Assembly (NCBI GenBank): GCA_026645635.1 | Contig: JAPKMV010000192.1 | Coordinates: 1-6,585 of the forward strand | DNA from: Caldilineaceae bacterium | GTDB taxonomy: Bacteria > Chloroflexota > Anaerolineae > Caldilineales > Caldilineaceae | Reading direction: 5' to 3' | DNA: 6,585 bases | Part shown: one piece after another, positions 1 through 6,585 of the stretch | How positions within the stretch are numbered: position 1 is the stretch's first letter | Layout of the letters: each line of letters begins with the position of its first letter | Program-made: the position numbers and the translations under genes | Notes under the pieces: model-generated | Told to the model about the DNA's origin: nothing | What the model saw: only the letters and a program-made list of their open reading frames with translations | Database searches by the model: none

Positions 1-53
1 TGCTCCTCCAAGTCATGCGTCGCTGCGACAAACAGGCGTAAGGTTTCAGCCAT
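1..53 (-). CDS. 5' end of a gene leaving the window, DUF4062-like N-terminus
   Basis: The minus strand has an ATG at 53-51 followed by 17 open codons to the window edge, reading MAETLRLFVAATHDLEE plus two bases of an 18th codon. A GAGG ribosome-binding site (minus strand of 61-64) lies 7 nt upstream. The pattern hydrophobic-R-hydrophobic-F-V-x-x-T-x-D-L-E resembles the opening strand of DUF4062 proteins, which begin with something like 'vFvSSTfxDLxxER' and are often fused to NTPase or repeat domains in large signalling proteins. That resemblance is from memory of the family and covers only 17 residues. The gene follows the alpha/beta hydrolase in the same direction, separated by 57 nt that hold half of a palindrome. 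Start and strand are moderately supported; function is a guess. Confidence 0.45.
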   Translation of the reverse strand, partial: MAETLRLFVAATHDLEE

Positions 54-73
54 GTGGGCGCCTCAAGGAGTAA

Positions 74-145
74 CCAATCTCTTAATCTCCAATCTCTCAA
101 TCTCATCCAATCAGGAGATTGAGAGATTAGGAGATTGGAGATTGG
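74..145. repeat. Octamer-built palindrome overlapping the hydrolase 3' end
   Basis: The left arm 74-104 is pyrimidine-rich, made of AATCTCTT/AATCTCC/AATCTCTC units. The right arm 115-145 is its purine-rich complement. The inner 14 bp (91-104 with 115-128) pair perfectly. One bulged A (129) and one bulged T (83) then allow pairing to continue to 74-145, about 30 bp in all, with a 10-nt loop at 105-114. The hydrolase stop codon (111-113) lies in the loop and its last eleven codons lie in the right arm. There is no T-run on either side, so it is not a canonical intrinsic terminator. The same unit occurs in the palindrome at 3879-3943. Confidence 0.85.
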
Positions 146-926
146 ACGATTGATCGTTGGTGATCTTGTCGATGAACTGCGCCAGATAGCCGGCGACCAG
201 GTCGGGGTGTTCGACCATGACGTTGTGGCCGGCGTCGGGCACGACGATCAGTTCGCTGCCCCGGATGGCGGCGTGGAGCGCCTGACTCATGGACGGCGGC
301 GTCATGCGGTCTTCCTGGCCACAGACGATCAGCGTCGGCAGCGTCAGGTGGGCCAGGTTCTCTGTCGCATCGAAGGCGGCGCAGGCCAGCAGATCCTCCA
401 ACAGGACTTCCGGGTTGCACTGGCGCAGATGAGCGAGATAGAGCGCCAACTCTTCTTCGGGAGCGCCGCGGCGATAGGAGTAGCGCACGATCATGGCGGT
501 GGCCGCGGCAAAGTCCTCGCGCAGCGTTTCGATGAGCTTCGCCGAGACAGGCATCGTCGGCCCGGCGCCGATCACCATCAGCCCGGCCAGCCGCTGCGCG
601 TAGGCAGTGGCGAAGTCCAGCGCAATGGCGCCGCCCATCGAATGTCCCGCCAGGACAAAGAAGTCCAGTTCGAGCGCGTCGACGACGTCGCGCACCAATT
701 CGGTGAAGGTGTCGATCGTGGCGCAGGCCGGCGGCGAAGATTCGCCATGCCCCGGCAGATCGACCGCAATCACGCTGGTGGCGGCCAGGTGGCGCATACG
801 CGCCGGCCAGACCAGATGGTTGCCGCCGGCGCCGTGGAGCAGCACCACCGGCGGTCGCGCCGGGTCGACGCGGCGTCCGTAGCGGCGAAAGGCGATGGCC
901 CGGTTGTTGATTGTGACGATTTCCAC
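111..926 (-). CDS. Alpha/beta-fold hydrolase
   Basis: This 271-residue protein is a serine hydrolase of the alpha/beta fold, likely cytoplasmic because no signal peptide is visible. The oxyanion-hole segment HGAGGNH is at residues 31-37. The nucleophile elbow GHSMGG places Ser96. The acid is probably Asp206 in CGQEDRMTPP, and the base His234 in DAGHNVMVEHP. The spacing is normal for the family, which includes esterases, peroxidases and C-C hydrolases; the substrate cannot be read from sequence. The start is GTG at 926-924. An in-frame stop, which is the stop of the upstream dehydratase gene, rules out a longer form. The 30-nt gap to that gene suggests co-transcription. The last domain helix ends near FIDKI (251-255). 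The 16-residue tail after it is serine/asparagine-rich and is mostly encoded by the palindrome at 74-145, so the native stop was probably displaced. Confidence 0.9.
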   Translation of the reverse strand: MEIVTINNRAIAFRRYGRRVDPARPPVVLLHGAGGNHLVWPARMRHLAATSVIAVDLPGHGESSPPACATIDTFTELVRDVVDALELDFFVLAGHSMGGAIALDFATAYAQRLAGLMVIGAGPTMPVSAKLIETLREDFAAATAMIVRYSYRRGAPEEELALYLAHLRQCNPEVLLEDLLACAAFDATENLAHLTLPTLIVCGQEDRMTPPSMSQALHAAIRGSELIVVPDAGHNVMVEHPDLVAGYLAQFIDKITNDQSSNLQSPNLSIS

Positions 927-956
927 AGCGGTGACCCTATCGGTGGTGCGGTTGTG

Positions 957-1946
957 TTAGAACTGCGGAATGTTGGGCGTGTGCTGCCCGCCTTGCAACT
1001 GCGCCATGTCGGCGTCGACCATCAGGCGCACCAGTTCGCGGAAGGTGACGGATGGCTCCCACCCCAGCGCGCGCCCCGCCTTGCTGGGGTCGCCGACGAG
1101 TAGATCGACCTCGGCGGGACGGTAGAATTTCTGATCTTGGGTCACATGTGCGCGCCAGTCCAGGTCCAGATAAGCGAAGGCTTCCTCTACAAACTCCTGC
1201 ACGCTGTGCGTTTCCCCGGTGGCGACCACATAGTCGTCGGGCGCGTCCTGCTGGAGCATCAGCCACATCGCGCGCACATAATCGCCGGCGTAGCCCCAGT
1301 CGCGGCGCGCCTCCAGGTTGCCCAGACGCAGTTCATCGGCCAGCCCCAGCTTGATGCGCGCCGCGCTGTGCGTGATCTTGTGGGTGACGAACTCCAGGCC
1401 GCGGCGCGGGCTTTCATGGTTGAACAGGATGCCCGAGCAGCCGTAGATGTTGTAACTTTCGCGGTAGTTGACCGTGATCCAGTGGCCATAGACCTTGGCA
1501 ACGCCGTAAGGGCTGCGCGGGTAGAAGGGTGTGCTCTCCCGCTGCGGCACTTCCATCACCTTGCCGAACATTTCGCTGCTGCTGGCCTGGTAGAAACGGA
1601 TCTTCGGGTCGACGATGCGCACCGCCTCCAGCATCCGCGTCACGCCGAGGGCGGTGAACTCCCCAGTGAGCACCGGCTGGGTGAAGCTGGTCGGCACAAA
1701 GCTCTGCGCGGCCAGGTTGTAGACTTCCTGCGGGCGATATTCCTGCAGCAGGCCGATCACGCTCATCTGGTCGAGCAGGTCGCCCTGGACAATCTCGATG
1801 CGGTCTTGGATGTGGCGGATGCGGTCGAAGTTGATGGTGCTGGTGCGGCGCACCATACCGACGACGGTATAGCCCTGTTCCAGCAGGAATTCGGCGAGAT
1901 AGCTGCCGTCCTGGCCGGTGACGCCGGTGATCAATGCTGTTGGCAC
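957..1946 (-). CDS. gmd: GDP-mannose 4,6-dehydratase
   Basis: This 329-residue cytosolic enzyme of the extended short-chain dehydrogenase family converts GDP-D-mannose to GDP-4-keto-6-deoxy-D-mannose, the first step toward GDP-D-rhamnose or GDP-L-fucose. The NADP-binding motif GVTGQDG is at 8-14, with RR at 33-34 where the family contacts the cofactor phosphate. Ser123 and Glu125 (in ASSSEMFG) and Tyr147/Lys151 (YGVAK) match the catalytic Thr/Ser, Glu, Tyr and Lys of known dehydratases. Family-diagnostic segments [11 protein letters not shown] and [16 protein letters not shown] are intact. It is shorter than the 373-residue E. coli enzyme; the region before YRPAEV is compact. The start is GTG, fixed by an AAGGAG ribosome-binding site 5 nt upstream; a nearby ATG is out of frame. 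The Rmd-like gene lies upstream and the hydrolase 30 nt downstream, all on one strand. Confidence 0.95.
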   Translation of the reverse strand: MPTALITGVTGQDGSYLAEFLLEQGYTVVGMVRRTSTINFDRIRHIQDRIEIVQGDLLDQMSVIGLLQEYRPQEVYNLAAQSFVPTSFTQPVLTGEFTALGVTRMLEAVRIVDPKIRFYQASSSEMFGKVMEVPQRESTPFYPRSPYGVAKVYGHWITVNYRESYNIYGCSGILFNHESPRRGLEFVTHKITHSAARIKLGLADELRLGNLEARRDWGYAGDYVRAMWLMLQQDAPDDYVVATGETHSVQEFVEEAFAYLDLDWRAHVTQDQKFYRPAEVDLLVGDPSKAGRALGWEPSVTFRELVRLMVDADMAQLQGGQHTPNIPQF

Positions 1947-2095
1947 AATAACTCCTTCATGTGCTGACGGTCAGCGCGCCGGCAATCGGTGTCTGGAGCG
2001 GCGCGCGCCGGTCGATTGTTTTCATTATCCGGGCATGATAGCCTGAAAAGGGCAGTTCAGCCACATCGCGCCCCTCGCGATTGGCGCGACAGGTC
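1947..2095 (-). promoter_or_regulatory. gmd upstream region, weak promoter signals only
   Basis: About 150 nt lie between gmd and the palindrome after the reductase gene. On the minus strand a GATAAT hexamer (2024-2029) could be a -10 box about 78 nt before the GTG, but no good -35 box sits at the right distance. A perfect 12-bp GC palindrome, CGGCGCGCGCCG, lies at 1999-2010. The spacing and the intervening hairpin suggest gmd may have its own promoter, but this is not proven by sequence. Confidence 0.3.
1952..1957 (-). promoter_or_regulatory. Ribosome-binding site deciding the gmd GTG start
   Basis: On the minus strand AAGGAG stands 5 nt before GTG at 1946. A competing ATG immediately before the AAGGAG is out of frame with the dehydratase, so the GTG start is well supported. 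Confidence 0.8.
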
Positions 2096-2157
2096 AGGGT
2101 GAGGGGGTGAGCGGGTGAGGGGGTGAAAGGACATCACCCTCTCACCCCCTCACCCTC

Positions 2158-2164
<7 letters not shown>
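2096..2164. repeat. GC-rich octamer palindrome at the reductase 3' end
   Basis: The left arm 2096-2125 is made of GTGAGNGG octamers and the right arm 2135-2164 of CACCCTCT or CACCCCCT octamers. They form a 30-bp stem with one mismatch (2112 with 2148), two G-U pairs and a 9-nt loop. The reductase stop codon (2158-2160) and its last codons lie inside the right arm. No T-run follows on the minus strand, so termination would have to be attenuator-like or Rho-assisted. The unit CACCCTCT differs from the CAATCTCT unit of the other two palindromes at two of eight positions. Confidence 0.9.
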
Positions 2165-3117
<953 letters not shown>

Positions 3118-3159
3118 GTCATGCTCCCCATTGCGGTGTGGGATTGCGATCTGTCGCTG

Positions 3160-3188
3160 AGTATAGTGGATGCGCCAGCGCGGGGCAA
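3160..3188 (-). promoter_or_regulatory. Sigma70-like promoter for the reductase gene
   Basis: On the minus strand TTGCCC (3188-3183) and TATACT (3165-3160) are separated by exactly 17 nt. They match the consensus hexamers at four and five of six positions. The -10 box ends 42 nt before the GTG at 3117, leaving room for a short leader with the GGGGAG ribosome-binding site. Confidence 0.55.
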
Positions 3189-3396
3189 ACGGGTGGATGA
3201 CGCCGTTCCGCTAACAATTCGCTGACGAAATTCTGACCGAGCAATAACGTTGTGCAAGCGTCAGGCTAACAAACCCTCGGTAGAGTATGCAGAAGATAAC
3301 GCCGAGACGAAAAACCGGCGACCAGTTGCAAGCAATCGGGATGTACAGAATATGCTTCACGCGAAGCAACGACTATTGATTGAAAGGATGAAACCC
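3189..3396 (+). promoter_or_regulatory. hsp20 upstream region and leader
   Basis: This stretch separates the divergent reductase and hsp20 genes. It is less GC-rich than its surroundings and open from a TTG at 3250, but I read it as noncoding. No CIRCE operator (TTAGCACTC-N9-GAGTGCTAA) is visible. The best promoter-like pair is weak: TTGCAA (3326-3331), 17 nt, AATATG (3349-3354). A 6-bp hairpin TGCTTC-ACGC-GAAGCA at 3353-3368 lies 28 nt before the start codon, and a short dyad TTCG-CTGA-CGAA lies at 3218-3229. The ribosome-binding site is AAAGGA (3383-3388), 8 nt before ATG 3397. Confidence 0.35.
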
Positions 3397-3861
3397 ATGA
3401 AGACCGCTACCTACAACGATTTGGTTCGTGACTTTGTGAGCATGAGCGATGCGATGAACCGTGTGCTGGGCAGCCGCCCCTACGATTATGCCCGTCATGG
3501 CGGCAGCGACAGCGGTGCGGCTGCGCCGGCAGAGCGCACCATGCGCCTCCCGCTGGATGCCTACGCCACCGACGATGCGTTCATGCTGACCGCCTACGTG
3601 CCGGGCGTCAAGGCCGAAGACCTGGAAATTACGTTCGAGGGCGAAGAACTGACCGTGCGCGGTCGCTTCCAGCCGGCGCCGGAAGAGGCCAGCTTCCTCA
3701 AGCAGGAACTGTTCCACGGGGCCTTCGAGCGCCGCCTGACCTTCAATGTGCCGGTCAACGCCGACGCCATCGAAGCGACCTTCGAGAATGGCGTGCTCAC
3801 CCTGCGCGTGCCCAAAGCCGAAGCCGTGAAGCCTAAGCAGATCAAGGTGCAGGCGAAGTAA
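3397..3861 (+). CDS. Small heat-shock protein, Hsp20/alpha-crystallin family
   Basis: This 154-residue cytoplasmic holdase chaperone would bind unfolding proteins under heat or other stress and pass them to ATP-dependent chaperones. After a variable N-terminal arm (1-48), the alpha-crystallin domain runs from about 51 to 141. It includes LPLDAYATDDAFMLTAYVPGVKAEDLEITFEG-type strands and the hallmark A-x-x-x-N-G-V-L at 127-134. A C-terminal I-x-V motif (149-151, in KQIKVQ) is the usual oligomer contact. I chose ATG 3397 because AAAGGA lies 8 nt upstream; the in-frame ATG at 3388 overlaps that site. The reading frame stays open back to a TTG at 3250, but those 49 residues do not resemble an Hsp20 N-terminus. 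The gene converges on the glycosidase gene and ends 17 nt before a strong hairpin. Heat regulation is likely from family knowledge; no known operator is visible. Confidence 0.93.
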   Translation: MKTATYNDLVRDFVSMSDAMNRVLGSRPYDYARHGGSDSGAAAPAERTMRLPLDAYATDDAFMLTAYVPGVKAEDLEITFEGEELTVRGRFQPAPEEASFLKQELFHGAFERRLTFNVPVNADAIEATFENGVLTLRVPKAEAVKPKQIKVQAK

Positions 3862-3878
3862 ATACTCGCCCAGTCTCC

Positions 3879-3944
3879 AATCTCTTAATCTCTTAATCTC
3901 TCAATCTCAAAGCGAGATTGAGAGATTAAGAAATTGAGAGATTT

Positions 3945-3946
<2 letters not shown>
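3879..3946 (+). terminator. Intrinsic terminator-like octamer palindrome after hsp20
   Basis: Arms 3879-3908 (AATCTCTT/AATCTCTC octamers) and 3914-3943 form a 30-bp stem with one mismatch (3890 with 3932), one G-U pair and a 5-nt loop AAAGC. A run of five T's spans 3942-3946. For the plus-strand hsp20 transcript this is a textbook hairpin plus U-tract, starting 17 nt after the stop codon. The glycosidase stop codon (3945-3947) touches the other side, so the element separates two convergent genes. In the minus direction the hairpin has no T-run. It belongs to the same repeat family as 74-145. Confidence 0.85.
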
Positions 3947-5306
<1,360 letters not shown>

Positions 5307-5442
5307 GACACACTCCTGCACATTGTGAGCAGCCAGCAGGCTGCGGCCGCGACTCTGCGTCAAAAGGACCTTTACAAACAGCTTCTTGGCGGCCTGGCGT
5401 GAGATTCGTGAACTCTGGATCGCGTCAACGCATTGATGCGCT
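5307..5442 (-). promoter_or_regulatory. Leader between the DUF1269 gene and the glycosidase gene
   Basis: These 136 nt hold the AGGAG ribosome-binding site (5313-5317) and a perfect hairpin GCAGCC-AGCA-GGCTGC (5329-5344) just upstream of it. Two TTGACG hexamers lie on the minus strand, but neither has a convincing -10 box at 16-18 nt. The gap is long for a tight operon, so the glycosidase may have its own promoter or depend on read-through from the DUF1269 gene. There is no terminator with a T-run between the two genes. Confidence 0.3.
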
Positions 5443-6102
5443 TCAGGCGGTGAAATCACCCCGCAGTTGAGCCGGCGACGCGCTGCTTCCTTCGATGGCG
5501 GCGGCAGTCTGGCCGATGGCCGTGTCCATGGCCGCGCCGACTGCATCGGCGGTGCTGCCCTCGCTGCGCCGGTAATCTGCCAGCGCCTGCTCCGTTGCCG
5601 CCTGTGTCTCTGCGAGCGCATCGGCTGCCACCGAATACTGGAGCGTCACCGCACCATGTTGGCGCAAGTCAGCCACGACACCGTCCACCTCGTAGGCGTC
5701 GCACGCCACGACCACGGCCACCTTGCCGCTGTCCAGTTCCGCGTCGATGGCTTTGAGGTCCTCCTCGGTGATCGCCATTGACTTCTTGAACGCTGCGCCG
5801 GCCGCACCGCCCAAGAGACCGCCGCCCAACGCCGCGGCGATCAGGCCAATCCCGCCGGTGAGCAGGCCACCCAGAATGCCGACGGCTGCGCCCACGGCTG
5901 CGCCTTTGCCGGTTTTGCGCCCGACCTGGCTCGTCTTGACCTTGCCGTTCTCTTTGGCCATGATCCCGACACCGCCCAGTTTGACCGCTGTATTGGAGGC
6001 GTCCCAGTCCTTGATCGCGTCGACGGCTTTCTCAGCGTCAGCGCGGTTGGCAAAGTAGGCGATGACCAGTTGGTCGTTCTTGTCTGTCGGCGTTTTATCC
6101 AT
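5443..6102 (-). CDS. DUF1269-like glycine-rich stress/membrane protein
   Basis: This 219-residue protein has a DUF1269-type layout. An N-terminal alpha/beta segment (11-60) contains QLVIAYFANRADAEKAVDAI and a short charged stretch ENGKVK. A glycine/alanine-rich hydrophobic stretch (66-105) with glycine-zipper spacing could insert in a membrane as a hairpin. A second alpha/beta segment (112-157) contains SGKVAVVVACDAYEVDGVVADLRQHGAV. An alanine-rich tail (158-219) follows and looks like an extra extension. Biochemical function is unknown; related proteins are often annotated as general stress or membrane proteins, which fits an hsp20 nearby but does not prove a link. I chose ATG 6102 for its AGGGAG site 4 nt upstream. 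The frame is open to 6153, but that part covers the promoter. The glycosidase gene follows on the same strand after 136 nt. Confidence 0.72.
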   Translation of the reverse strand: MDKTPTDKNDQLVIAYFANRADAEKAVDAIKDWDASNTAVKLGGVGIMAKENGKVKTSQVGRKTGKGAAVGAAVGILGGLLTGGIGLIAAALGGGLLGGAAGAAFKKSMAITEEDLKAIDAELDSGKVAVVVACDAYEVDGVVADLRQHGAVTLQYSVAADALAETQAATEQALADYRRSEGSTADAVGAAMDTAIGQTAAAIEGSSASPAQLRGDFTA

Positions 6103-6139
6103 AGTGCTCCCTCTTCCTTTGGTAATCTTGACCGGCGCG

Positions 6140-6161
6140 GTTGATAGCGTCAACTATACCA
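6140..6161 (-). promoter_or_regulatory. Extended -10 promoter with dyad, DUF1269 gene
   Basis: On the minus strand TGGTATAGT (6161-6153) is an extended -10 box (TGn plus TATAGT, five of six to TATAAT). No good -35 box lies 17 nt upstream, which fits an extended -10 promoter. A perfect dyad GTTGA-N5-TCAAC (6140-6154) overlaps the last base pairs of the -10 box and the expected start of transcription, a typical place for a repressor operator. The start codon is about 40 nt downstream. Confidence 0.45.
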
Positions 6162-6585
6162 GATGATGGGCGGCAGAGAGCAATCAAGGTGGCGGGCGCG
6201 TTGGGGGTGAATGCGGGCGCATTCTTCCGTGCCGCGGCTGCTGGGCGCGTGTTGCGCGCCGCGTCCGCGTGCGCTACAATAGCGCCAGCAGTCAGAGACT
6301 ATTTGAAGAGGGGCGAGGTTGACGCAGAGACGCAGCGGCGCAGAGGAGTTGCAGAGCTCGCTACTGCTGCGCTTGCTCTTGATTTTCTCTGCGTGTCTCT
6401 GCATCTCTGCGCCAAAGTGGGGTGACTCTACAACCAGGCTCTCAATCCTGCGACTGCACGCCAGCAACAGCATCAGAGCGGCGGCGCCCGGCTTGTGGCG
6501 CATCGCCCACATCATTGCACCGAGCCAGCGCCACCACGGCGCGATCAGGAATCTACGATGCGCGGACTCTTGAAATTTGCCCATG
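6150..6585 (-). CDS. Uncertain open frame entering from the right edge
   Basis: A minus-strand frame is open from the right edge to a TGA at 6152-6150, with an ATG at 6584-6582 that may be internal to a longer gene. Only the first 53 or so residues (6426-6584), including APWWRWLGAMMWAMRHKPGAAALMLLLACSRRIE, look coding: third codon positions are mostly G or C and the residues form a plausible hydrophobic, basic-ended segment. From about residue 58 onward the frame runs through the dispersed repeat and then across the DUF1269 promoter, so that part is not believable as conserved protein. If real, this is the tail of a gene whose stop was displaced by a repeat, as seen twice elsewhere in the window. 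I do not recognise the family. Confidence 0.25.
   Translation of the reverse strand, partial: MGKFQESAHRRFLIAPWWRWLGAMMWAMRHKPGAAALMLLLACSRRIESLVVESPHFGAEMQRHAEKIKSKRSSSELCNSSAPLRLCVNLAPLQIVSDCWRYCSARGRGAQHAPSSRGTEECARIHPQRARHLDCSLPPIIWYS
6252..6285 (+). promoter_or_regulatory. Promoter-like palindrome, plus strand, no clear gene
   Basis: TACAAT (6275-6280) matches the -10 consensus at five of six, and a poor -35 TTGCGC (6252-6257) sits 17 nt upstream. The -10 box is inside a perfect dyad GCGCTA-CAA-TAGCGC (6271-6285). No credible plus-strand start codon follows before the repeat at 6321. It could serve a gene beginning near 6558, but that would need a leader of about 270 nt. Confidence 0.3.
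6321..6413. repeat. Dispersed CGCAGAG/CTCTGCG inverted repeat
   Basis: The left arm 6321-6345 carries two CGCAGAG motifs (6323-6329 and 6339-6345) with CGCAG between them. The right arm 6387-6413 carries CTCTGCG at 6387-6393 and 6405-6411 with CTCTGC between. Pairing gives an outer stem of 15 positions with two mismatches, a small internal loop and an inner 7-bp stem. The apical loop of 41 nt is itself rich in short complementary stretches. Translated on the minus strand it gives peptides such as NSSAPLRLCVN, which I recognise as a common spurious annotation across unrelated bacterial genomes. It is noncoding repeat DNA, most likely of MITE or REP type; no transposase is nearby. Confidence 0.75.

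Noticed and set aside
74..145. CRISPR array
   Set aside because: The repeats are 7-8 nt, directly tandem without spacers, and arranged as a palindrome.
135..1103. Long plus-strand open frame over the hydrolase and dehydratase genes
   Set aside because: It is a high-GC shadow of two clearly conserved minus-strand genes and shows no protein-family motif.
3250..3396. TTG-initiated 49-residue N-terminal extension of Hsp20
   Set aside because: No ribosome-binding site, TTG start and composition unlike an Hsp20 N-terminus; ATG 3397 has a well-placed AAAGGA.
5307..5621. 105-residue N-terminal extension of the glycosidase
   Set aside because: It overlaps the end of the DUF1269 gene in another frame and precedes the conserved GH1 start, which has its own AGGAG site.
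6103..6153. 17-residue extension of the DUF1269-like protein
   Set aside because: It would begin in the -10 box and has no ribosome-binding site; ATG 6102 has AGGGAG.
6141..6425. Plus-strand open frame of 94 codons at the right end
   Set aside because: Its start lies in the DUF1269 promoter, its last third is repeat DNA, and it matches no family I know.
6558..6585. Possible plus-strand gene start (MRGLLKFAH) with AGGA 7 nt upstream
   Set aside because: Only nine codons fit in the window and the opposite strand looks at least as coding; it cannot be decided without more sequence.

Overview
This is a GC-rich bacterial window of ordinary housekeeping and accessory genes. Gene content, protein flavour and dispersed palindromic repeats suggest a Chloroflexota bacterium (Anaerolineae/Caldilineae-like). 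That placement is an impression from gene style; no rRNA or marker gene is present to confirm it.

Left block, all on the minus strand (read right to left): an Rmd-type GDP-4-keto-6-deoxy-mannose reductase (3117-2158), a GDP-mannose 4,6-dehydratase (1946-957), an alpha/beta hydrolase (926-111), and the first 17 codons of a further gene that leaves the window (53-1) and resembles the start of DUF4062-type proteins. The first two enzymes together would turn GDP-mannose into GDP-D-rhamnose, a sugar donor for surface polysaccharide or glycoprotein. All three complete genes start with GTG. A good sigma70-like promoter lies before the reductase.

Middle: a small heat-shock protein (Hsp20) on the plus strand (3397-3861) converges on a family 1 glycoside hydrolase on the minus strand (5306-3945), with a 30-bp hairpin and T-run between them. 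Upstream of the glycosidase is a DUF1269-like glycine-rich stress/membrane protein (6102-5443), also minus strand, with an extended -10 promoter and a dyad at the likely transcription start.

Right end (about 6160-6585): no confident gene. It holds a promoter-like palindrome on the plus strand, a dispersed CGCAGAG/CTCTGCG inverted repeat, and the possible tail of a minus-strand gene entering from the right.

The most interesting pattern is not a gene. Three palindromes (74-145, 2096-2164, 3879-3943) sit at 3' ends of genes. Each has a stem of about 30 bp built from about four tandem 8-nt units per arm. Two use an AT-rich unit (YAATCTCT) and one a GC-rich unit (CACCYYCT). In two cases the upstream gene reads into the palindrome and takes its stop codon from it. 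I saw no CRISPR array, tRNA, transposase, toxin-antitoxin pair or defence system, and no convincing new multi-gene system.
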